Below are positions 7,230-13,357 of a stretch of 13,357 nt of DNA, piece by piece; position 1 is the first letter of the stretch; each line of letters begins with the position of its first letter. Both the position numbers and the translations under genes were made by a program. Under the pieces are notes generated by a model. The model had not been told where the DNA came from. It was given only the letters and a program-made list of their open reading frames with translations, and did not search any database. The DNA is from an uncultured Maritalea sp. (GTDB lineage: Bacteria > Pseudomonadota > Alphaproteobacteria > Rhizobiales > Devosiaceae), in the NCBI GenBank assembly GCA_913055925.1, contig CAJXLH010000037.1, positions 1 to 13,357 on the forward strand. The letters run 5' to 3'.

Positions 7230-7670
7230 CTAATCGCTTCGGCGCCAGCGATATAATCGATCTGGCAACTTCTCTTCGTTGTCGCCATCTGTTTCCTTGA
7301 TGGCGACAAATCCGTTCTTTTCATAGAAAGCGCGTGCCGGCCAGTTTTGCTGGAAGCACCACAACTCGAGCTGATCATGGCGCTGTTTGGCGTCTTCAAG
7401 CAATTGCGCACCAACACCTGAACGACGACGATCAGGATCAAGATAAAGGTGTGCTACCCAGCCATCCAGATCCACCAGGAACCCCAAAATCTGTTCGTTT
7501 TCAACAGCAAGCACAATACGCCCACGCGACAACATATCGCGCATATGAGCGCGGTCTTGCTCCGGCGAATAAAGAATTGGCAAGAACGGCAAAGCCACCT
7601 GCCTTGAGCGCAAAAACAACGCGGCAATCGCATCAATATCGTCGTCTGTTGCAAGGCGAAGTTCGGCCAC
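7230..7670 (-). CDS. GNAT family N-acetyltransferase
   Basis: 146 residues from a GTG start. Acetyl-CoA-binding motif A is seen at residues 75-91: LYLDPDRRRSGVGAQLL, with the R-R-x-G-x-G/A core. Motif B is NWPARAFYEKNGF (109-121). I chose GTG at 7670 because GAGGA lies about 4 bases before it and the protein then begins AELRLATDDD, the usual first strand. A TTG at 7709 gives 159 residues but has no SD. The substrate is unknown. The gene follows the asd terminator, so it probably has its own weak promoter. Its 3' end converges on the carbonic anhydrase and carries a strong inverted repeat. Confidence 0.88.
   Translation of the reverse strand: MAELRLATDDDIDAIAALFLRSRQVALPFLPILYSPEQDRAHMRDMLSRGRIVLAVENEQILGFLVDLDGWVAHLYLDPDRRRSGVGAQLLEDAKQRHDQLELWCFQQNWPARAFYEKNGFVAIKETDGDNEEKLPDRLYRWRRSD
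7279..7309 (+). terminator. Candidate carbonic anhydrase terminator hairpin within the GNAT gene
   Basis: Perfect 11-bp arms TTGTCGCCATC and GATGGCGACAA with a 9-base loop, starting 51 bases after the carbonic anhydrase stop and lying inside the GNAT coding sequence on the other strand. On the plus strand a T-rich stretch (TTCTTTT) follows, but only after a 5-base gap, so it is not a textbook intrinsic terminator. There is no other hairpin of this strength near the convergent gene ends. Confidence 0.35.
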
Positions 7671-7717
7671 ATGGTCCTCATGAATTCGGTTCTTTCGAAT
7701 GTTGAACAAAACCGAGC

Positions 7718-7746
7718 AAAAGAAAAGCCGGGCATATCGCCCGGCT
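7718..7746 (-). terminator. Intrinsic terminator of asd
   Basis: On the minus strand, AGCCGGGC, a 5-base loop GATAT, then GCCCGGCT (8 bp, perfect, GC-rich) followed directly by TTTCTTTTG. It begins 27 bases after the asd stop codon. Text-book Rho-independent terminator; the plus-strand reading lacks a T-run directly after the stem. Confidence 0.9.
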
Positions 7747-7772
7747 CCAAATTTTTAATGCTTTGGAAAAGC

Positions 7773-8810
7773 CTAAGCGGCTTTGCTCAACAAGCCACGC
7801 TCGATAATCGTTTCCGCAATTTGAATTGTGTTCAACGCTGCACCTTTGCGCAGGTTATCTGAAACAACCCACATATTAAGGCCATTTTCAACCGTGGTAT
7901 CTTCACGAATACGGCTTACATAAGTCGCATCTTCACCAGCGGCATCAATTGGCGTCACATAACCACCGTCTTCGCGGCGATCAAGAACCACAACGCCCGG
8001 CGCAGCGCTCAATACTTCGCGCGCTTCATCGGCAGTGATTTCCTCAGAAAATTCCATATTCACAGATTCAGAGTGGCCGACAAACACAGGCACACGCACT
8101 GCTGTGCAAGTCACTTTGATTTTCGGATCGAGCATTTTCTTGGTTTCAGCCAATACTTTCCACTCTTCTTTCGTGTATCCATCTTCCATGAACACATCGA
8201 TATGCGGAATAACGTTGAACGCAATTTGCTTTGGATAAACCTGTGGGTCAGGCATGTCTGTAACATAGATGCCTTTGGTTTGGTTCCAAAGCTCGTCTGA
8301 CGCTGCTTTGCCAGAGCCCGAAACAGACTGGTAAGTCGAGACAACAATACGTTTGATGTTGGCTTTTTCATGCAATGGCTTAAGCGCAACCACAAGCTGA
8401 GCCGTTGAGCAGTTTGGGTTAGCAATAATGTTCATGCGATCATTTTGCGCCATATAGGCGTCAAGCACATCGCCATTTACCTCTGGCACAACCAGCGGCA
8501 CATCTTGGTGATAACGCCACGCAGATGAATTATCGATAACAATGCAGCCTTGCGCGCCGATTTTTGGTGCCCACTTTTCTGAAAGTGAACCGCCAGCCGA
8601 CATCAATGCAAAATCAACACCGGTAAAATCAAAATGCTGCAAGTCTTTGCACTTCAGGGTTTTGTCGCCAAATGACACTTCTTTGCCAACAGAGCGAGAA
8701 GACGCCAGCGCGTAAACTTCGTCGGCTGGAAAGCCGCGTTCTGCCAAAATTGAGAGAAGCTCGCGACCGACATTTCCTGTCGCGCCGACAACCGCTACTT
8801 TATAACCCAT
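7773..8810 (-). CDS. asd: Aspartate-semialdehyde dehydrogenase
   Basis: 345 residues. It reduces aspartyl phosphate to aspartate semialdehyde with NADPH, the branch point to lysine/diaminopimelate, threonine and methionine. Visible features are the NADP-binding GATGNVG at residues 9-15, the nucleophilic Cys134 in NPNCST, SGSGKAA (164-170), and Arg239 and His246 in the substrate/catalytic region (RVPVFVGHSESV). SD AAGGA lies about 10 bases before the ATG. It has an unusually long (339 bp) upstream gap that carries a candidate Thr/Lys/Met leader peptide, and a strong terminator. This suggests it is regulated as its own unit. The call is certain. Confidence 0.98.
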   Translation of the reverse strand: MGYKVAVVGATGNVGRELLSILAERGFPADEVYALASSRSVGKEVSFGDKTLKCKDLQHFDFTGVDFALMSAGGSLSEKWAPKIGAQGCIVIDNSSAWRYHQDVPLVVPEVNGDVLDAYMAQNDRMNIIANPNCSTAQLVVALKPLHEKANIKRIVVSTYQSVSGSGKAASDELWNQTKGIYVTDMPDPQVYPKQIAFNVIPHIDVFMEDGYTKEEWKVLAETKKMLDPKIKVTCTAVRVPVFVGHSESVNMEFSEEITADEAREVLSAAPGVVVLDRREDGGYVTPIDAAGEDATYVSRIREDTTVENGLNMWVVSDNLRKGAALNTIQIAETIIERGLLSKAA

Positions 8811-8838
8811 AATTCACTGATCCTTGTCTCACCCCCCG

Positions 8839-8859
8839 CGCAACCTTTTGGATGTTGCG
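8839..8859 (-). promoter_or_regulatory. Hairpin near the asd start in the leader
   Basis: On the minus strand CGCAAC, a 9-base loop, then GTTGCG (6 bp, perfect). It is followed by a G-rich run CGGGGGG, with the asd SD (AAGGA) some 14 bases further down. There is no T-run. It could affect access to the asd ribosome site. Existence is certain, function inferred. Confidence 0.35.
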
Positions 8860-8876
8860 GCCGTCGTTTGTCACCT

Positions 8877-8907
8877 TCCTCCCTGTCGGGGGAAAGCCCA
8901 GGGAAGA
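8877..8907 (-). promoter_or_regulatory. Hairpin just after the leader-peptide stop
   Basis: On the minus strand TCTTCCCTG pairs with CAGGGAGGA (8 Watson-Crick pairs and one G-U) around a 13-base loop, starting 3 bases after the leader-peptide stop codon. CCGTC next to the stop can instead pair with GACGG at 8861-8865, giving a competing fold. There is no downstream T-run, so this is not an intrinsic terminator. A switch with translation of the leader peptide is possible but inferred. Confidence 0.35.
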
Positions 8908-8910
8908 CGG

Positions 8911-8994
8911 TTAAACGGTTTTGGTGGTGGTCTTTTTTGTTGTTGCAAGCGTCAACGCTACGCCACCAAATGTTGGCATAGGTTTCATCTTCAT
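8911..8994 (-). CDS. Candidate Thr/Lys/Met leader peptide of asd
   Basis: Short open frame of 27 codons on the asd strand, ending 100 bases before the asd ATG. It begins M-K-M-K-P-M and ends TTKKTTTKTV. Overall 16 of 27 residues are Met, Lys or Thr (8 Thr, 5 Lys, 3 Met), and 9 of the last 10 are Thr or Lys. An in-frame ATG at 9018 would give 35 codons (MRGFLKPA added). Neither start has a strong SD, which lowers confidence. Enterobacterial thrL is a known precedent for Thr-rich control codons; Lys, Thr and Met are end-products of the Asd pathway. A downstream hairpin follows the stop, but there is no canonical intrinsic terminator. It could instead be a chance low-complexity stretch. The rest of the 339-bp gap (8811-9149) shows only the promoter and hairpins listed here. 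Confidence 0.5.
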   Translation of the reverse strand: MKMKPMPTFGGVALTLATTKKTTTKTV

Positions 8995-9056
8995 CGCTGG
9001 TTTCAAAAAACCGCGCATCGATTGCTCGCTTCGTCGTTCAAAAAAATACAGCGCTA

Positions 9057-9084
9057 GTTCTACTGGCAAAAGTTTAAGAGTCAA
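9057..9084 (-). promoter_or_regulatory. Predicted promoter for the asd leader transcript
   Basis: On the minus strand, -35 TTGACT (9079-9084) and -10 TAGAAC (9057-9062), 16-base spacer; matches are 5 of 6 and 4 of 6 to consensus. Transcription would start near 9050, giving a leader of about 240 bases that contains the candidate peptide. It is the best pair I could find by eye in this gap. Confidence 0.35.
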
Positions 9085-9149
9085 TAACGGTTTTTACGTG
9101 ACTGGTTCGCTTGAGCAGCGAAATTGCGCATTTCATTGACGTTGTAGTG

Positions 9150-9656
9150 CTAAAAGCCGAGCGTCGATCTTGGATTGATCAGTTCTTTGTTTTCATCTGC
9201 AAGACCCCGCAACACATAATCTTTGCGCGATGCATCATAGACGAACAGTGCATACTCAGCTGTCTCAAAAGCGCTTGCTTCACCCTCTTGGAAGAAAAAA
9301 CTGTTGGGTACCAAGTTGGGCCGCCAAGAAACATTGGTGAAGTGAAGCCAATATTCATTCGTCGCCAATTCACGACCATCATCGATACGCACATAGTTAC
9401 CAACTTCATCAGTGCCTTTGGTGACCACAACACCCCCGGCCCGGATGGGTTTATTCTCAAGAGCAGACCGAAGCTCGGTTTCAACTTCAAACCCAAGCCG
9501 CATAAAATCGCCCTGCAAAAGCGAACGTGGGTCAACGGGTTGGAGCTTGAGGTACAAGCCATCGCCTTCACGTAATACTTGCTCTTTTTGTACAACGCCG
9601 AAATTGAGGAGCCCAAGGACGACCAAACCGAACCCTGCATATAGGAGCTTACGCAT
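9150..9656 (-). CDS. GDYXXLXY domain membrane-anchored protein
   Basis: 168 residues. There is one N-terminal hydrophobic helix (about 4-22) preceded by MRK, then a predicted extracytoplasmic domain. The family signature appears as QGDFMRLGF (residues 48-56), with F replacing the Tyr of the usual GDY. I chose the ATG at 9656 because AAGGAG lies 7 bases before it; an upstream TTG/ATG frame adds 15 residues that fall in the DUF4401 gene. The start overlaps the DUF4401 stop by 8 bp (ATGCGTAA). It is the third gene of a three-gene module; families DUF2157, DUF4401 and GDYXXLXY recur together. Function unknown. Confidence 0.85.
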   Translation of the reverse strand: MRKLLYAGFGLVVLGLLNFGVVQKEQVLREGDGLYLKLQPVDPRSLLQGDFMRLGFEVETELRSALENKPIRAGGVVVTKGTDEVGNYVRIDDGRELATNEYWLHFTNVSWRPNLVPNSFFFQEGEASAFETAEYALFVYDASRKDYVLRGLADENKELINPRSTLGF

Positions 9657-10842
9657 TAGCCTGCTCCTTTTTTGTCGCAACAAAAAACCTACCCAACACA
9701 TATCGCGCCCCTAAGATCGCGAGGCCCGAGGCCACCAAAATGTAGCTCTTGGTCAAGAGATCAAGATTGAGCGTGTAGTAGTAGCTGAACAAAAATACAG
9801 GCAGATAGATCAATCCGATCGCCCAAAGCACACGGTCATGGCGAACATGGCCCAGCGCCAAAAGACACAACGCGAGCAAAACGCCATGCATTGAAACAGC
9901 GGCGAGCAACGTGATTACGGCGACAACGATCAAATTTTCGCGTTTCGCAAGATGGTGCAAGCCGCCCTGTATGAACGCAAAAACCGCTGTTGCAGATACG
10001 AATGCCAGTGCGTTCAACCACCAATTTGCCGGCACCCGTAGCTCTTCCGAGCTTGCGATAAATCTTGATCGGAAGAGTTCATCGGTCGGCAGAAGCTTGT
10101 AAGCGATGAACAAGAGAACGGCGTAAAGATAGACCGAAGACAAATATCGTTTTTTCTGAACGCGAAGTAACGCCGCTGCACCAACAATCAGCGGGATCAT
10201 GGTTAGAAACGCAACTTGGTTTGCGATCCGGAAAACCTCACTCATATCGCCACTGTTAGCAGCTCCCCCAGCCGACAGCTCCCGGTCGCCAGCAATCAAC
10301 CGCGCAAGCTCCATCGCCAAGGACGCGTCCAGCAAGAATATCGAGGTCACTACCGCCAAAAAGGCCTCAAGGTACATTCGGTAGTAAATACAAGAGGCAA
10401 TTGTGATTGCTGCGAAGATCAACGCGACCACCCACGCGCTTTCGCCGCCCCACCAGCTCACTTCAAACCAGCCATAAAGCGAAGCGAGCAGACAGGCCTT
10501 CCCGACAAGCAACAAGGACAACCATAACAGTCCCATAAAACTATATTGCCGTTCCAAAGAACTGTATGCATTGCGGAACTTTATTGCGGCGACGATTGTC
10601 GCGATCAAACCGATGATTGTGGTCACCACATACCATTCGCCATCAAAGCCAAGAATAGCCACGAGCCCGCCGATGGAAATGATCATCATGCCGAGAATGA
10701 AAAGACCGGCAATCACGCGGATGATGATGGCGAAGATGCCAAACTCGCCCTCCTTGCGCTCAGAAGGTTCGTCCCAATCACTCAGTTCCAGAGCCACGCC
10801 ATAAGCATTCAAATCGCTTGTGACTTGTTCACGACTAATCAT
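9649..10842 (-). CDS. DUF4401 polytopic membrane protein
   Basis: 397 residues, with a short N-terminal cytosolic stretch (MISREQVTSDLNAYGVALEL, about 35 residues) followed by roughly ten hydrophobic segments to the C-terminus. The architecture and neighbours fit DUF4401. The ATG at 10842 is preferred over a TTG at 10857: GGAG sits 7 bases before it. It overlaps the upstream DUF2157 gene by 8 bp (ATGATTAG) and the downstream gene by 8 bp, so the three are translationally coupled. Function unknown; a membrane complex of all three proteins is inferred from coupling. Confidence 0.82.
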   Translation of the reverse strand: MISREQVTSDLNAYGVALELSDWDEPSERKEGEFGIFAIIIRVIAGLFILGMMIISIGGLVAILGFDGEWYVVTTIIGLIATIVAAIKFRNAYSSLERQYSFMGLLWLSLLLVGKACLLASLYGWFEVSWWGGESAWVVALIFAAITIASCIYYRMYLEAFLAVVTSIFLLDASLAMELARLIAGDRELSAGGAANSGDMSEVFRIANQVAFLTMIPLIVGAAALLRVQKKRYLSSVYLYAVLLFIAYKLLPTDELFRSRFIASSEELRVPANWWLNALAFVSATAVFAFIQGGLHHLAKRENLIVVAVITLLAAVSMHGVLLALCLLALGHVRHDRVLWAIGLIYLPVFLFSYYYTLNLDLLTKSYILVASGLAILGARYVLGRFFVATKKEQANA

Positions 10843-11884
10843 TTGTCCGCTCCACAACTGAAGCTTTGTTAAATCGGTGTGCGTTTAAAAACTTGATGCC
10901 GCCCCAAAAAATCCCTGCGATAATGGCGGCGCTAAAAATACCGCCACTAAGCAACCCGAGTTCGCCGGCATCAAACAAAGTTTCCGCAAAGAAGATCAAA
11001 AAGATTCCCGACAGAAGAATTGCGAGAACGAGCGACCAAATCTGCGCCGCAACTAAATTAGGAAACAACCGGAACGCCAAGACATATCCAAACGCAAAAA
11101 TGCCCACCGACAATATGCCCGCTGGATGATGATAAGCGCCATCAAATGGGTCATAAGGAATGTCAAAACCGTATCGGATTTTGAATGCCCAAACGCCGAT
11201 TACCGATGCCGATGTCGATACGGCAACAGCAAACCAAATCCATGAAAACCAATCGTGATCAGCCCACGCAAACCCTTTACGTTTACGTAGCGCATTTTGA
11301 AGTCCGTAAACCGTCAAAGTGAACAGCGCCACGACCACGTTGATCTCAAATCCGTCGCCGACTTGCTGCACCCAAATAGCATACAAAAAAATCACGACGA
11401 TCAGCGTCCAAAGTGTCCAATGGGCTAGAGATTTGGATAGAACGACCCAAGGGAAAATCAGGATCGACCACATCATAAAGAGCTGAAATGCGTCGGCCCC
11501 TGTTTGGTAAATCTGTCCGAACACCGCCATAAATGCACCAACGAAAATGCTCGCACCCACCCCAAAGCTCTGCCCAGCAGGATGATCAAGTCCGCGCCAA
11601 ATCGCACAGGCCGCACATGTGACCAAACCAAGGTTGATCAAACCGAGCTTTTGCCAACCCGGCATGTCTTTCCAGTTGAAAGCAAAAAAGAAAATCACGC
11701 CGGCGAGCAACAGAGCAACGCCGACGACCAAACTCACGCGATCAGCCCAGCGACCCCAAAGATTGCGCGGCGCATATTTCATCAAGAGAAATTGCAGCGC
11801 GGCCCGCGGGATTTTCCCGTCGCGGTATAGCGTTTCTATCTCGCCCACATTGGTAGGCTTTGGATCATTCGCTGTATCAGTCAT
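10835..11884 (-). CDS. DUF2157 polytopic membrane protein
   Basis: 349 residues from ATG 11884. A soluble N-terminal region of about 50 residues (EIETLYRDGKIPRAALQFLL, as in DUF2157) precedes about ten hydrophobic segments. The conserved DUF2157 block FGQIYQTGADAFQLF is visible at roughly 122-136. The start is uncertain: the T-tract of the leuB terminator abuts this ATG and leaves no room for an SD, while the in-frame ATG at 11914 would translate the terminator as MKGIILVPFF and has no SD either. It is the first gene of the DUF2157-DUF4401-GDYXXLXY module. Function unknown. Confidence 0.82.
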   Translation of the reverse strand: MTDTANDPKPTNVGEIETLYRDGKIPRAALQFLLMKYAPRNLWGRWADRVSLVVGVALLLAGVIFFFAFNWKDMPGWQKLGLINLGLVTCAACAIWRGLDHPAGQSFGVGASIFVGAFMAVFGQIYQTGADAFQLFMMWSILIFPWVVLSKSLAHWTLWTLIVVIFLYAIWVQQVGDGFEINVVVALFTLTVYGLQNALRKRKGFAWADHDWFSWIWFAVAVSTSASVIGVWAFKIRYGFDIPYDPFDGAYHHPAGILSVGIFAFGYVLAFRLFPNLVAAQIWSLVLAILLSGIFLIFFAETLFDAGELGLLSGGIFSAAIIAGIFWGGIKFLNAHRFNKASVVERTND

Positions 11885-11911
11885 AAAAAAGGGCACCAAA
11901 ATGATGCCCTT
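11885..11911 (-). terminator. Intrinsic terminator of leuB, fused to the DUF2157 start
   Basis: On the minus strand AAGGGCATC, a 5-base loop ATTTT, then GGTGCCCTT (9 pairs, one G-U) followed by TTTT. The last T immediately precedes the ATG at 11884. It lies about 50 bases after the leuB stop. A competing pairing GCACC (upstream) with GGTGC (right arm) exists, so it could act as an attenuator for the membrane module. Confidence 0.8.
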
Positions 11912-11961
11912 CATAAGATTCGAATTCTGAACAAGGTGCAACCCTTACAAAGGGGGCCTCG

Positions 11962-13059
11962 TTAGAGCTTGGCGATAATCGCGTCGCCCATCTCCGCCGT
12001 CGTGACCTTCTTGCAGCCATCCTGCATGATGTCGCCTGTACGCAAACCTTCGTACAAAACGTCCGCGATGGCACCTTCTACTTTGTCAGCCAACTCAATC
12101 ATTTCAAACGAATAGCGAAGCGCCATCGCAAAGCTTGCAATCATCGCGATCGGGTTAGCCATGCCTTGGCCAGCAATGTCTGGCGCGGAGCCGTGTACCG
12201 GTTCATATAGTGCCTTGCGTTTGCCCGTTTCAGCATCTGGCGCACCCAGTGAAGCAGACGGCAGCATGCCCAAAGAACCCGTAAGCATGGCAGCAGCATC
12301 TGACAAAATGTCGCCAAACAAGTTATCCGTTACAATCACGTCAAACTGTTTTGGGTTGCGCACCAACTGCATCGCGCAGTTATCCGCAAGGATATGGTCA
12401 AGCTGAACGTCAGAATGCTCATTTTGATGAATGGCTGAAACAACTTCGTGCCACAAAACACCTGATTTCATCACATTGCGTTTTTCAGACGAATGGACAC
12501 GATTGTCGCGTGTCTTTGCCAAGTCAAACGCAACGCGTGCAATGCGCTCAATCTCGTAGGTTTCATAAACCTGCGTGTCGATTGCGCGTTTTTGGCCATC
12601 ACCAAGATCGTGGATTTCTTTTGGCTCACCAAAATAAACGCCACCGGTTAGCTCACGAACAATAAGAATGTCGAGACCTTCGACAATTTCGCGCTTCAAT
12701 GATGAACCATCCGCCAATGCCGGATAGCAAATGGCAGGGCGCAAGTTTGCGAACAAACCAAGGTCTTTGCGCAAACGAAGTAGACCCGCTTCAGGGCGCA
12801 CCTCGTATGGCACATCGTCCCACTTTGGACCACCAACGGCACCGAAGATTACAGCATCAGCATCAAGCGCTTTCTGCATATCTTCTTCAGAAATAGCAAC
12901 GCCGTGCGCATCATAGGCGGAACCGCCAACCAGACCTGTATCGGTGGTGAAGTTCGACTGACCTGACGCATTGAGATGCGCGATCAGTTTTTCAACTTCC
13001 GCCATGATTTCGGTGCCAATTCCGTCGCCGGGCAACAGAAACAGTTTTTGCTGAGCCAT
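11962..13059 (-). CDS. leuB: 3-isopropylmalate dehydrogenase
   Basis: 365 residues. It oxidatively decarboxylates 3-isopropylmalate to 2-oxoisocaproate using NAD+, the third step of leucine synthesis. Motifs are LLPGDGIGTEI (8-18), RELTGGVYFGEP (135-146) with Arg135 and Tyr142, SSEKRNV with Lys193, and VTDNLFGDILSD (243-254) with the metal-binding Asp250/Asp254. Arg97 and Arg107 are the other substrate arginines. The NAD site GSAPDIAGQGMANP is complete. I chose the ATG at 13059 because AAGG lies about 8 bases upstream; a TTG at 13104 adds an unrelated 15 residues. It ends with the terminator at 11885-11911. Confidence 0.97.
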   Translation of the reverse strand: MAQQKLFLLPGDGIGTEIMAEVEKLIAHLNASGQSNFTTDTGLVGGSAYDAHGVAISEEDMQKALDADAVIFGAVGGPKWDDVPYEVRPEAGLLRLRKDLGLFANLRPAICYPALADGSSLKREIVEGLDILIVRELTGGVYFGEPKEIHDLGDGQKRAIDTQVYETYEIERIARVAFDLAKTRDNRVHSSEKRNVMKSGVLWHEVVSAIHQNEHSDVQLDHILADNCAMQLVRNPKQFDVIVTDNLFGDILSDAAAMLTGSLGMLPSASLGAPDAETGKRKALYEPVHGSAPDIAGQGMANPIAMIASFAMALRYSFEMIELADKVEGAIADVLYEGLRTGDIMQDGCKKVTTAEMGDAIIAKL

Positions 13060-13143
13060 TGTTCTCGCCTTAATTCTCAAAATTCTTGCCGCTTTGCTAC
13101 GCAATCAACACCGTGCTGGCAAGGCTGGTGCGCACAAAAACGT

Positions 13144-13357
13144 CTATAGTGAAATCACCCAAAAGATGTAGAGGGCACTAAAGGTGTCAACGATCGCGCA
13201 CATTGGCGGATACCAAGCCACAACTTTCACCCCTGTACCGGTCCGGTGTTTTATCCAATCCCAAATGGCATGAAACAGCAATCCGGCCGCAATGAGCGCC
13301 GGGACGAATACCAAACCCAAAAGGGCAAGCGTAAGCGTCACAGCGGCCGCACCACCT
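13144..13357 (-). CDS. Partial small membrane protein (5' end outside window)
   Basis: C-terminal part of a membrane protein. A frame open to the window edge encodes at least 70 residues: a hydrophobic helix (ALLGLVFVPALIAAGLLFHAIW), a basic loop with KHRTGTGVKVVAWYPP, and a last hydrophobic helix ending in IFWVISL. A GTG at 13341 could be a start, but the open, hydrophobic upstream codons suggest the gene continues outside. Family not recognised. Confidence 0.5.
   Translation of the reverse strand, partial: GGAAAVTLTLALLGLVFVPALIAAGLLFHAIWDWIKHRTGTGVKVVAWYPPMCAIVDTFSALYIFWVISL

Noticed and set aside
8811..9056. Lysine riboswitch upstream of asd
   Set aside because: Considered because lysine riboswitches control asd in other bacteria. 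I could not recognise a multi-helix aptamer arrangement or a following intrinsic terminator, and alphaproteobacteria rarely carry it. A covariance-model search (Infernal, lysine riboswitch model) would settle it.
8824..9139. Plus-strand frames of 72-77 codons in the asd upstream region
   Set aside because: Low-complexity translations with no family resemblance and no SD. They are opposite the leader-peptide candidate on the asd strand.
9111..9575. 154-codon plus-strand frame
   Set aside because: Antisense to the GDYXXLXY gene, with no domain and no good SD. The minus-strand gene has an SD, overlap with its neighbour and a family motif.
13060..13104. Longer leuB N-terminus from TTG at 13104
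   Set aside because: The extra residues are basic and unlike LeuB; the ATG at 13059 has an AAGG-type SD and gives the family length.

Overview
The window looks like chromosomal housekeeping DNA from an alphaproteobacterium of the Hyphomicrobiales (Rhizobiales) type, with moderate GC by eye. The reasons are the sdhCDAB order followed by an Omp19/Inh-type lipoprotein and a ZapE ATPase, the leuB/asd/beta-carbonic anhydrase neighbourhood, and small Hyphomicrobiales-style DUF proteins (DUF3052, DUF1737, DUF2007). I cannot assign a genus. There is no sign of a mobile element, CRISPR array, rRNA or tRNA.

Layout, read mostly on the minus strand from right to left. The right edge holds the end of a small membrane protein that runs off the window. 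Next is leuB (leucine synthesis), then a tightly overlapping three-gene membrane module (DUF2157, DUF4401, GDYXXLXY). A 339-bp intergenic region follows, then asd (entry to the Lys/Thr/Met branch of the aspartate pathway) with a good intrinsic terminator, then a GNAT acetyltransferase. A beta-carbonic anhydrase on the plus strand converges on the GNAT gene with a 1-bp gap. It is divergent from a small DUF1737 gene. The left half is the succinate dehydrogenase operon sdhC-sdhD-sdhA-DUF3052-sdhB-DUF2007, followed by a lipoprotein/zapE pair.

How the genes work together: SdhCDAB is complex II, linking the TCA cycle to the quinone pool. ZapE is a membrane-associated AAA-type ATPase often found beside TCA genes. 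Asd and LeuB are amino-acid biosynthetic enzymes. Carbonic anhydrase supplies bicarbonate for carboxylations.

The most interesting signal is non-canonical. The 339-bp region upstream of asd contains a short open frame on the asd strand (27 or 35 codons). Nine of its last ten codons are Thr or Lys, and it starts with repeated Met-Lys. These are the end-products of the Asd pathway, so it looks like an amino-acid-sensing leader peptide, analogous to thrL, that I do not know from asd. Also notable: an 11-bp-period array of alternating 7-bp half-sites upstream of the sdh promoter, a hairpin at the predicted 5' end of the sdh mRNA, an intrinsic terminator fused to the start codon of the DUF2157 module, and an 11-bp perfect inverted repeat inside the GNAT gene just downstream of the convergent carbonic anhydrase.
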